Shown here: positions 23,884-34,915 of the stretch, piece by piece
Layout of the letters: each line of letters begins with the position of its first letter
Position numbering within the stretch: the stretch's first letter is position 1
Source of the DNA: Hydnum rufescens UP504
Taxonomy: Eukaryota > Basidiomycota > Agaricomycetes > Cantharellales > Hydnaceae
NCBI GenBank assembly: GCA_014904985.1
Contig: MU129054.1
Span: 98,230 to 162,229 of the forward strand
DNA length: 64,000 nucleotides
Reading direction: 5' to 3'
Program-made: the position numbers and the translations under genes
Notes under the pieces: model-generated
The model's database searches: none
Told to the model about the DNA's origin: nothing
What the model saw: only the letters and a program-made list of their open reading frames with translations

Positions 23884-25684
23884 TTAATGTATCCCAGGTT
23901 CGGACGGGTCTCTTCTGGGCGCAGTTGCAAGAGTGGGAGAGGCGAGTGACGGCAAATTTGATGAGCCGGCCGCGGCATCGTTCGGGGATGGGACACGCAA
24001 TGAACGGGGGGGATTTAAAGATGTTCTTCGTTCGCCCAAATTAGAGTGTGAGAGAGACGTAGGTGTCGTGGGCGACGAAGTAGAATTTGTGATATTGGGA
24101 GAGGGGACTGGGGCAGAGGCCGTAGCTGACTCTTTTAGAAGGAACTCCACCCACATTTTGGAAAAGGACTGCAGCCCGTGCATTAAATTCCGGGTACTGT
24201 AAAGAGGATGAATGAGCGCGCACCTCTGGTTCATCTGCTTTGTCCAGATCTGGGATCTTGGAGCCAGAGGAGACTCGCCGACCACCGAGAGAGGGCGGTG
24301 CGTTCGTTCCCGTACCAGCCCGTTGTAACCCAGCTCTTTCTCGTTCACTGTCATCCCACGAGAGGATAGACGAGAAGATCGAAAGCATCTCGAATCTTTT
24401 TCCATCGCCACGTGAGGTGGTGAGAAATTGGAGTAGCATGTTGGTTATGAGACGGCGGTCCACAGTGCTGTCCGAAGAGGAAGTTCGCAGACGTCGAAGG
24501 GCTTCCGTAAGGTGCTCGTTAATTATGACAGCTAACAGTTTCGCCGCCATCAGGGAGTGAGGTTAAGGAGCAAAGGGCTGAACGCTCTCACTCTCATGAC
24601 GTAGCTTCCCGATAAGTAGGCTCTTCTCTTTGACCTCCTTCTCCAATTTGGACACGAGTTGGGCGTTAGCTGATGATGATGAAAGCTTATCCTAGAACAA
24701 GCCTCAGGAAATTTGAATATCAAGCTAACGGCGGGGACAGGGCGGAAGGCCCATTAACTGACCTCCGCCATGTAGGCACGGTGCTTGAACTCAGCCAAGA
24801 GTGCGGTCGCTGATCGGAGTTGGGTTTCGACATCGCTTACTGCTTGTCGAATCTCTAGTTCTTTCACTGAGGTTTCGGGATGTGAGGATGATTGACGGAC
24901 AACACCTATAGTCCATGCGCACCACTTTGGAAGTCCTCCAAGACGGATTGGAGATTCGCCGCAGTCTGCCTCTCTTTCAGGACTTCTTGAGCTTGAGACT
25001 TCCGTTCGGCACTCTCGACCTCCAAATCTCGTTGCAGGGACTCGGCCTGAGCTCGGTACTCCTCTGACCGTACCCGCTCTTCCATAGCTACCCTCTCCCA
25101 TTCATCTTTCTCTCGTCGCACGCGCTCGAATTCCGCCGCCTCTCTCTCACGCAAGGACGATTCATATGCATTATCTTCCAAAGCACGACTTCGAATAGCA
25201 TCGAGTTCACGAGATACACGCTCCACCTCGTCATTCGAAGCTATGAGCTCGGCGTTCAACGTGTCAACCGTGATTTGGAGATCGTCAGTCCGAGCTGTGA
25301 GAGATTGTATGAGTTGTTCGCGACGATCGAGCTCTTCCTTGAATACATTGTCAGTGCAGAGTACGTAGGCTGACGAGCTTTACACACAGCGTCCTGTCTT
25401 AGCTTGTTCCCAAGAGTGGTCCTCATCGCTGTTACTTTCTCCAACAGAATGTGGTACTGCGCATCCAGCGCGCCCTTCTCAGCTCGAGTTCGTTCAAGCT
25501 CTTCCTGTAGCAAGGCGATTTGGCCACTCTCATTGTGCCCAGACGACTTGATCCCATTTACTTGAGGAACGCTTGGTGAAGACAAAAGGCTCGGAAGACC
25601 ATTCCCATTGGAATCAATCGAGAGGCGAAGACCAGCTAGAGTCTCATTAGCTGCATCGACAGCTGGCGATGACTGGTCTGCCAT
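23884..25684 (-). CDS. RUD3: RUD3-type golgin with GRAB domain
   Basis: Coiled-coil tether of the cis-Golgi. The start at 25684 (MADQSSPAVDAANETL) leads into a long coiled coil: LLQEELERTRAEKGALDAQY, then a Glu/Arg-rich middle with ELIASNDEVERVSRELDAI. Near the C-terminus is the GRAB (GRIP-related Arf-binding) motif VDRRLITNMLLQFLT with RGDGKRFEMLSIFSSILSWDD, which in Rud3 and GMAP-210 recruits the protein through Arf1. The last 100 residues are Ser/Pro/Thr-rich. Several introns break the coding region (about 25360-25390, 24890-24905, 24700-24770, 24570-24600, 24200-24220). Its ATG lies only 88 bp from that of MIP1 on the other strand. Confidence 0.87.
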
Positions 25685-25772
25685 GGTCCACGGCGCTTAA
25701 CCGCTTCAGCCGAATGTCAAGTAACGGTCAAGCGGCAACTTCCGCTTGTATTATACTTTACGCCGAGGATAG
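25685..25772. promoter_or_regulatory. Very short divergent promoter, RUD3 / MIP1
   Basis: Only 88 bp separate two start codons pointing away from each other. Both 5' UTRs and core promoters must fit here or overlap the neighbour's first exon. No TATA box is obvious. Confidence 0.6.
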
Positions 25773-28700
25773 ATGCAGCGAGTCTCCTCGTCTGCTAATG
25801 CCGCGGCGTCTCTTCGTTCTTTTTATGATGCTTGCCGACGCTACACGGCTGTGGCCGAAAAACCACGAAAGATGCGGGCTCCTGTAGAGTCTGAAAAATC
25901 AGATGCTTATCCATATGAGAATGGTAACGCGCCTGTGTAATTATTCGTGGGCTGCTGATAATACCCCATCATCATCTTGTCAGTTATCGTTCGGAATGAA
26001 GTTGGGGTGCAGCTGCTGTCACGTAGTCTCCATTCTCAAATATTTCGCAATGTCTCGTTTCCTTCTCCAGACTCTACCTTCGTTCAAATATCCCGCGATC
26101 ATCTCGCCTCGCATGACCTGAATCCCTCCCAAGGTTCTATCTTGCCCGACATCTCGTTTGACCTTCCGCCTTTGCAAGGGAACACTATCGACGAGCATTT
26201 CCATCGTCTTGGGATGAACGTTGCGGAGCCTACATTGTCTCTGGCCAAGAAATTCGCGTCAATTACGATTCCCGCTCCTCCGGAATCCTGGGTCCACGAG
26301 GCTGGCTGGACGAAGTACTATCCCGATGGCTCGTTTGAGCATGTGGACAATCTAGCCGATGAGACTCTGATCTGTTTCGACGTAGAAACGATGCCACCAC
26401 ATCACAAATATGCTGTCATGGCGTGCGCTGCATCACCAGATGCTTGGTATTCGTGGCTTTCGCCGTGGCTTCTCGGGATAGACGACAGCCCAGAACACCT
26501 GATCCCCATCGGCGACCCTTCCAGGGATCGAGTAATAGTAGGCCATAATGTCTCATATGATCGCGCCCGCATTCTTGAGGAATACCACGTCAAGCGCACT
26601 AAGTCTCGCTTTCTTGATACCATGGCACTTCACGTCTCCGTTAAAGGCATCTCATCGCATCAACGGCCCTCGTGGATGACCCGCCGCAAGGCACGCGAGG
26701 AGAGCAAAAACATCAGGGTGGAGACTATCGATGCCGTTAAAAGCATGCTGCATGATGCGGAGGCTCGGATGCAGAAGGAGATGGATGCCGATAATCGAGA
26801 ACGCCTAAAGCGAGAGGTAGCCGAGATGGAGGACAGTCTTCCTCATCTAAACAATTTGGAGGATGTCGATGTCGAAGATACGACCCGCTGGGAAGACATT
26901 ACGTCTGTGAACTCGTTGGCGGAAGTCGCGCGTCTCCATTGCGGGATTGAGATCAGCAAAGCCCCCCGAAATGATTTCATGAAGTCTCCCCCAGATGTCA
27001 TCCGGGCAGACCTGGATGCGTACCTATCCTATTGTGCGCAAGACGTAGATGTGACACATAGGGTTTACACTCAAGTCCTCCCACTCTTTTTGGAGGCGTG
27101 TCCGAGCCCTGCCACATTTGCTGGGGTCGCTACTATGGGAAATAGCTTCCTCCCCGTCAACTACGCATGGGACGAATATATTGCCAGGGCAGAGGAAACA
27201 TATCGTTCCAGCGAAATCTCGGTCCTTGCAGCGCTGCACAATCTTGCGAGGAAGGCACGTGGATTATTTGAAAACGGAGAATGGCGCAATGATCCTTGGC
27301 TCAGTCAGCTCGATTGGACTCCCAAGACGGCGACTGTAAATCGTATTCCATATGTCGAAACCGAAGACTGTGATGTGGACGTGCAGTCATCTGAAGGGAA
27401 TTATTATGATACGGCAGCGGTCGTCGAAGACATCGAAACAACTCCCATAGAAAATCGATATGGCCCGCGTCGTGACGGCCGCTATGCACTTCCAGCGTGG
27501 TATCATCGCCTCGCATGTTCGCCTACGCTCGTAGACAATCCTGGAAGTGCCCTACCCCATATTCTTCAGATCACCTATGATGGATATCCCGTGTTCTGGA
27601 CATCGCAAGATGGATGGGTATACCGTGTCCCCAATGTTCCACACCCTGATATTGTCCCGTCTAATGCGGAGACATTCAACTGGCAGCGTATACCCTTTCC
27701 TAATTCAAAGGTTTCGCGGCGATTCTTTCATAAGTCATTAAACATTCGCATCTACTCGGGCCAGATTAAGGCCCATGGTATTTCCAAAAGAATTCTCCTG
27801 GAACTATCCGAGCCCTCCGGCCTGGTTGTCCATCAAGACCTGGTTCTTAAGGCAGCCAGAAGATTGCTCGGTAGAACATCTGTGGCGTCGAAATTTCTTC
27901 ATATCAACAATGCAACATGTGAAGCTAGTCGTCTTCATGAACGATACAGTCAATTGGATTGGACACCACTGGTCTTTGATGAACCTCCAAAACACACACA
28001 CGAACCCGCTCGAAGAATCCCACCACTGGTTGATGTTCCTCAGAACAAGGCCATTATGTGGCCAAACTGGTACTTCGATCTCACAGCCCCTAAATCCGGC
28101 AAGGCCCCGGGATCCCTGGATCTCACACCTCGCAGTCGGGTCGCAGCTCTTCTTCTCAAGCTTAGCTGGCGCGGGTGGCCACTCTTCCACTCCCGCCCAC
28201 ACGGTTGGGTTTTTCGGGTTGATAAAGACGCGGTAGCATCATTTCAAACGCGTCAAACAAAGGTGGAATTCACTCGGGATGAGGATGAGGCCTTAAGAGC
28301 CTACGTCGAGGGAGGATACGTGTTTTACAAATTGCCTCACAAGGATGGTGAAAAAGCCAATGTCGGTTCGCCCCTCACCAAGACGTTTGTGCAATATGCT
28401 AGCGATGGTACTCTCTCGAGTCCGAACGACGCCGCCACCAAGGCTCTCAAATTGAATGCGGAGTGTAGCTATTGGATTAGTGCGAGGGACCGCATCATGA
28501 ACCAAATGGTCGTCCGAAGCAAGGAAAGCATCATCGATATTGGCGTTGCGGCTTCCGCCGCTGAAAAATGGGGTTTGATCCTTCCCCAAGTCGTCACCAT
28601 GGGGACCGTGACTCGCCGGGCGATAGAAAAAACGTGGATGACGGCGTCTAACGCCAAGAAGAACCGTGTAGGGTCGGAGCTCAAAGCCATGGTTCGCGCT

Positions 28701-29823
28701 CCACCGGGATACGCGATCGTTGGCGCTGATGTTGATTCTGAGGAGCTTTGGATCTCTAGTGTGATGGGAGATGCACAATTTGGATTGCACGGGGCTAGTG
28801 CTATTGGTTGGATGACCCTTGAGGGCACCAAAGCCGCAGGGACCGACCTGCACTCGAAAACGGCCAAAATCCTTGGCATTAGTCGCGATCAAGCCAAAGT
28901 TTTTAACTACTCGCGCATTTATGGGGCAGGAATGCGTCACGCTGAACTTCTCTTGCTTCAATCTAATCCCAATATGGCCCCAGAGCATGCTCGGCTACTT
29001 GCCGAAAACCTATATGCGTCAACTAAAGGTAAAAACACTCGCCGAAAGGACTTATTTTCACGGAAATTTTGGTACGGAGGCACCGAGAGCTTTGTATTCA
29101 ATAAGCTCGAAGAGATTGCACTGTCTGATGCGCCTCAAACACCTGCACTCGGCTGTGGGGTGACCGAAGCGCTTTCAAGAGAATATCTTCAACCAGGCTT
29201 TGGTACTGATTTCATGCCGTCGAGGATTAATTGGGTGGTTCAGTCCTCAGGCGTCGATTACCTCCATCTCTTGATCGTTGCGATGGAATATTTGATCTCG
29301 ACGTACGACATCGATGCTCGCTATCTCATATCTGTACACGATGAGCTAAGATACCTCGTGCGCGAAGAGGACAAGTACAGGCTCGCCATGGCGTTGCAGA
29401 TTGCTAATCTTTGGACGCGAAGCCAGTTCGCTTTCCGTCTCGGCTTTGATGATTTGCCCCAAGGTGTTGCCTTTTTTTCTGCCGTCGACATCGATCATGT
29501 GCTTCGAAAAGAAGTAGATATGGCCTGTATCACCCCTCGCATCCCACCCCTATTCCCCCGGGAGAGAGTCTCGACATCCGACGGATCCTTCAGATAATTC
29601 CGGGGGTTCTCTTCGACGTGATCTGGCTCCTATGCATAGGGCAGACGACATGAATGCAGAATACGTCGGCAGTCTTGACGGATATCGGCCGCACGACAAC
29701 TTGGTCCACCGGGCCAGGGAGGCAGCATTCCTCCAAGCCCAATCGACCAAGGAGCTGGCAGAGATAAAATCACTGTCACTCAGAGTGAAGCGGAAGCAGA
29801 AAGAGACATCGGCAATCCAATAA
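25773..29823 (+). CDS. MIP1: Mitochondrial DNA polymerase gamma, catalytic subunit
   Basis: Family A polymerase that replicates mitochondrial DNA. Exon 1 (25773-25923) encodes an Arg/Ser/Ala-rich targeting peptide (MQRVSSSANAAASLRSFYDA). A 60-nt intron joins it to exon 2 (from 25984) at the conserved VRNEVGVQLLSRSLH. Exonuclease motifs: CFDVETMPP, VGHNVSYDRARI, YCAQDVDVTHRVY. Polymerase motifs: A, VGADVDSEELWISSVMGD; B, RDQAKVFNYSRIYGAG; C, ISVHDELRYLVREED. The frame stops at 29597 after 1,254 residues, but a fungal-type tail continues in the other frames: GESLDIRRILQIIP (29562 on), then GSLRRDLAPMHRADDM to a stop at 29823. Two one-base losses, in the C run 29547-29550 and the G run 29602-29606, explain the break. 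I therefore extend the gene to 29823. Confidence 0.94.
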
Positions 29824-30555
29824 CACGGCGTATTGTGCGATAATTGTCACGATAACTGTAGTACGTGAATCTACGGAAAGTATGTGACTATCATTAATGC
29901 CATGTGTCAGCAGTACTCGGTCTCGAGTCGACTTAGTCGAATCACGAATTTCGCCTTGGCTCTGGAGGCAAGCCGAGTCGAACTGCGCCCCACTCCGGGA
30001 CTCCCTTCATGAAGATCACTCGGATAGGCTAGGAAATGAAACTGACAGCAGCAACCATGATGATTCATTTCACCTGATCTGAATTACGCCACCTCACACA
30101 TAGGTTATATCTCCTATATAAACGCAGGGTGTATACTAGCTACGTGGCCTAGGGGGTTATTGAGTCCTCCACACGGATGCCCCAGCGTCCAGCCACTGAG
30201 GAACGACCTGAACTACTTGAGCGAACATCACGGGAGAATAATGAGAAGGTACACGGGGGAAGGTTAGGTCTTGTCGACAGATCCTATGTACCTTGCTTCA
30301 AGTCCGTAGTTCATCCCCCCACGAATACCTAGTAGCTCAGCCTGGCAGGTGATATTAAAGCGTCGACAATAACGGTGATAATGGTGTTTCGAACGGAGTC
30401 TGTATAGAATCTATTGCACCCAATCGTGCCTAAGGCATAGAATAGAACCCAAGGACAAGTCAAAATGCGGCAAGGGAGCGCCAGTGACAAATTTGCGGAC
30501 CGGCGGACCGCCAGACCGCCAGCGGACGGGAGCCACACTTGGGACACAAAAAACT
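29824..30555. other. Intergenic spacer upstream of tRNA-Glu
   Basis: A 730-bp spacer without a credible gene. Short reading frames here lack homology and splice structure. A small G/C-rich cluster of CCGCC/GGCGG repeats lies near 30490-30530; nothing else is noted. Confidence 0.5.
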
Positions 30556-30655
30556 TCCCCATCAGGGAGTCGAACCCTGGTCCCCACTGTACCCTGGAAC
30601 ATTTCTGCCGTACATCAGTGAAAGAGTGGTATCATAGCCGTTAGACCAATGAGGA
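30556..30655 (-). tRNA. tRNA-Glu (TTC) with a 29-nt intron
   Basis: On the minus strand the acceptor TCCTCAT pairs with ATGGGGA, allowing one T-G pair. The T arm contains GGTTCGACTCC, and the D arm reads GGTCTAACGGCTATGAT, typical of eukaryotic tRNA-Glu. The anticodon stem CCACT/AGTGG closes a loop CTTTCA...C with anticodon TTC once 29 bases after position 37 are removed. Mature length is about 71 nt plus CCA. It lies just downstream of PMR1 on the same strand. Confidence 0.92.
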
Positions 30656-30833
30656 CTTGTGCTGTGGGGTTTCCAAGTTAGTATCAATTATTACCCAAAT
30701 TTGCCGCTAGTCACGCCGCTCCACGAGGAACGATCCCAGACAACACCTCGTTCACAAAGTGATCATGGGCGCCGATCCAGCGGTAAGTTGGCATTGGGGC
30801 AGCATAGATTTACAATAATATTATCCCGCTCGC

Positions 30834-33800
30834 TTATGCAATGTTAGCGACCCGATCCCACCCTTGCTCTCTGTCCCTCCGTCGTTCGTCCTGTCGCTCG
30901 TAACCCCTGCGGACTTCATGCAGCAAGATGGAAATGGCCGCAAGGCAGAGAAGCGTGAAGAGGTCGCGTGCACGAAGAGCCTCTGTCTGAAACACCGACT
31001 GCGTAATTGGGATGTAGACAAGCGCGAGTTGCACAACAAACGAAGTCAACACCGTCGTCAGCAGCATTTTGTTCTGAGTCAGGCCGCACCCAAGCCCGCG
31101 ATTCTGAAGAGCCGAAGCCAAGTCCAGGAAAACGAAACAAGTGAATGTCTGAAGATGTGTTAGTTCATACACCAGTCCCCGCTTTTCTCAGAGTAAATCA
31201 CGGACCATGGTCTGATCGCGCCGTGACATCTGACCGTCACTAAGCTCATGAATATAGACGAACAGGGTGAGCAAGACAATGACAGAGGCAGAGAAGAGCA
31301 CTCGGAATAGGACTTGTTTCGTAATGATTGGTGCATCCTTTGGACGAGGAGGACGGCGCATCACCGAATGGTCTGCTGGATCCACCCCAAGGGACTGACT
31401 TGGTGGCCCTGAAAGATACTTCCATAAAAACCCCATCCGAATCAAATATCGTGAAGCTTACCATCCATGAGAATATTAATAAACAGAATTTGCATGGCAT
31501 TCAATGGATTGCTGAGCCTGAAGATGGTGCTCAGCGTAATTAAAGTCAGAGTCGCAATAGCAGTGCTGAGTTGAAACGCAAGGAAATGTTGAATATTGTG
31601 GAATATTGATTTGCCTAATGTAAGCATTAGAGCCAACCGGTTCTGTGTTCAATTGAGTGACGGCGCACCCTCTTCAATGGCCGCAAGAATTGTGGAAAAA
31701 TTATCGTCTACCAGGATTACGTCGGCCGCTTCTTTGGCAACGTCTGTCCCACTGCCCATCGCCACACCTATATCAGCCATCTTCAGTGCGGGGGCGTCGT
31801 TCACTAGATAACGGTAAGGTTGAATGGAGTACTGGGAAAGATGTAGGAAACCTCTCCACTTGCCTCCGTCCCCCGTCATTGCCACAACGGCACCTCTAGA
31901 CTGCAGCGCCGATACAATGCGCATCTTGTGTCGTGGGGTCGTACGAGCAAAAACGGTAATTCCATCAACCCTATCCCTTAGCATTCGGTCGTCCATTTCG
32001 TCTATCTCCTTCCCAGTGAGGCACCCAGTTCGTGGGCCTGCAGACCCAGTCCGCTGGAGCAATTCGATGCCATATCCATTCTCATATAAGCCACCCTTCG
32101 TGTGCACAAGCATGCCAAGCTGCCTGGCAATAGCGAGACCAGTCTCCACAGCATCGCCCGTAATCATGACGACTCGGACGCCGCCAGAGTGAAGTGAAGA
32201 TATGGCATCCGATACGCCCTTCCGTGGGGGATCCATCATCGCTTGATATCCTGCGAACACAAGATTCCGTTGGGGAGAACCAGTGGCCCCCGGAGCGGTG
32301 GTGTCCTTTTCCAAGGACGAAACGCTCCCAAAGCCGTACGCCATCGCGACCAGGCGCAACCCTCGGGAAGAAGCGGTTTCGGCCTTTGTACATATGAGCA
32401 AGCGTGTGGCTTCGTCCAGGGCGGGCATCGATTCTTCAGAAATGTAATAAGCAGTACATCGTGGTAGGATAACTTCGAGAGCGCCTTTTATATAGTATAT
32501 TTCACGAGTGTCCGATCCGTGGGTCCCGCTGACAGCCATCGACTTGAGCTCTGAATTGAACGGCCGCTCAGCAAGAACATTGAAGTTCTGGAAGCAATGA
32601 GACTTAGGTAAGCGACAGCACCATGTACGATGTGAACTCAACAAATCTTGCCTCCTTTTGAGATGGAAGGCCGAACACCCCTAGCACACTAAGCAAAGCG
32701 ACATCAGTGCTCCGGCCCACAATGATCCCGTCACGATTGCGAACGGCAGCGTTGCATATCGATCCTATTTGTATTGTCTTCAGCAGAGCCGGAGACGGAG
32801 TGGGCTGAAGTTGGGGAAGATCTATTCTAAAAAAGTCAGTGACAGTATGAATTTCCGTCACACTCTGTTCGTTTCTGGTGAGGGTGCCTTCAATTCAGGC
32901 CTCGAGTCAACACGTGATTCGCTATTGGAACGCCAAGAACCCACCTGTCTTGTCGCAGCAAATCACGCTGATAGAGCCGAGTGCCTCTACAGATGGCAAC
33001 TTCTTGACAATGGCTTTCCGCCCGGCCATTCGTAGAACGCCTAGGGCGAGCGTCACGGTTGTGACAATAGGAAGACCTTCAGGAATGGCCGCTACTGCCA
33101 ACGACACTGCGAAATAGATCGCAATAAGATTATGCACCCAATGAATGATCCAAGACCTGCCTCCAATTGTGAACATCCCAAGCCAGCTCCGGTGTTGCAT
33201 TATTCCGATGAGACATATAGCGCCAATGATGCCGAACGAAAGCGTGCTGAGCTTCTTTGCGAGTTCATCCATCGAGGACTGCAACGGTGTTCGCTTTTCC
33301 TCAATCTATCATAATGACGAAATGAAGCAAAAGTAGGGATTAAAAAATGGAAGGTGAGAACCTACGTTCTGCATCGTAGTAAATACGGCACCAAATTCGG
33401 TATATTCTCCAGTAGAAACAACGATTCCAGTGCCCTTTCCTAAAGTCATTAGCCTTCATGTGAGAAGGGGTAGGAGGCAAGCAGTCGAATGAATATTTCA
33501 GACCATTCCGTACCAAGGTCCCCATAAAAGCAACACTGCTTCTTTCCCCAAGTGGTACACCCCTTGCACAAGGATCTGTGCTCTTTCGTACAGCGTGAGC
33601 CTCGCCAGTGAGACTTGACTCGTCTATATACAGATCGAGCGTCGTTAAAAGCCGCACGTCGGCAGGAATGCGGTCTCCCACTGTGAAGGAGACTATGTCT
33701 CCTGGAAGCAGCTCACTGGCTAATACAGTGGTTTGTCGCGAGTCCCTGCAAGCATCATGATTTAGGGAAAGTCTGAATCAGTTGGAAAGGGTAAGGTACC

Positions 33801-34548
33801 GAAGAAGATGACAATAATGGGGAACCAGGCGATTCAGTGCCTCTAACGATTTCTCCGACCGACGTTCCTGCACGAAACCAACTGTAATAAACCATAACGA
33901 ATGAGGGTATTATTCACACTCCTGGTTCAAGACTTACCGGTCAAAACTATCAGGATGGAAATAGTGATACTGACAGCATCATCAATATTTCCCACGATCA
34001 CACTGATAGCCGCACTTCCGAGAAGCAAAAGGTTCAAAGGAGACCCATAGATTGTGTCGAAGATCTTGCGAAAGGCAGAAATAGAAGACGAGGAGGAAAA
34101 TTCATTATATCCATGTGTGGCACGGAGGGTAGGGACGATGGAGGACGATAGACCAACTGTTGGATCAGTCCGGAAAAAAGACAAGACTTCCTATGGGAGC
34201 ATCCAGGCGACGTGAGGATGGACATCGTCAATGTGTGAATGAACAAACTCGCACCTCAATAGGTACCGAAGCATATTTAGATGTCACGGTTTCAAGGTCC
34301 CCATGGGGTATGGGGGGTGGGGGCGAAATTACGGGGTAGGCATTGTACACTCGCGGTCTTTGGGTTGATGGAGGAAACGAAGGATCGTAGTTTTGTTTGT
34401 ATGCTTTCTCGTCGCTGGGTGACGAAACAGGCGAATTCCCAGGGCGTCGTTTGTGATATTTTGCGGGGGGAATAAATAGGCTCGAGGCAGGATGTCTGGG
34501 TCCATGGAGGTCCGATATCGACGACCGTTTCTTATCAACAAGGGCCAT
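30834..34548 (-). CDS. PMR1: Golgi Ca2+/Mn2+ P-type ATPase, PMR1/SPCA type
   Basis: Pumps Ca2+ and Mn2+ into the Golgi lumen. Starts at [14 protein letters not shown] (34548) with a Pro/Ser-rich cytosolic N-terminus, then the cation-ATPase N domain and M1-M2 ([20 protein letters not shown]). Actuator: [20 protein letters not shown] and [10 protein letters not shown]4: [20 protein letters not shown]. Phosphorylation site CCDKTGTLTRNE, with its intron splitting the Gly codon of DKTG. Nucleotide-binding domain [11 protein letters not shown]. Hinge: MITGDA, then AMTGDG and [17 protein letters not shown]6: [17 protein letters not shown] carries the Asn and Asp expected of the secretory-pathway type. 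Ends in a basic tail at 30834. About ten introns. Start-to-start distance to USO1 is about 370 bp. Confidence 0.94.
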
Positions 34549-34915
34549 GTCGATCGGGTACCCTCCAGAACGAGACGTGGACGGGAAGTTTCCGACAATT
34601 ACGTAATCCCTTCGTCGTTCCAGTTATTTGGGTTTCTTCCTCTCTTCTAGATTAATATTCAACGTGGTGACCAGATGTTGAGAATGCCGCTTTCAATTTC
34701 GATGCCATGAATTTTTTTGTGTATGGAGGTCCTTCTTTGTGTGTATTCAATATTGTCTCCTGCATTGAGCGCCAAAATGCTCTCACACTACCATCAATTC
34801 ATGGTATGAGTGGAGGTCTATCCCTTATTAGCTTTTGCTCCAAAACACGCCGGGAACTGTCTTTGTCTTTGAGCATCGGCAACCTCCGTGTCCAGTCAAT
34901 CGACGACCTGCTTCA
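34549..34915. promoter_or_regulatory. Divergent promoter region, PMR1 / USO1
   Basis: A 367-bp spacer between the PMR1 start and the USO1 start. A reading frame at 34835 runs in frame into USO1, so the start could lie slightly upstream. No clear factor sites. Confidence 0.45.
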
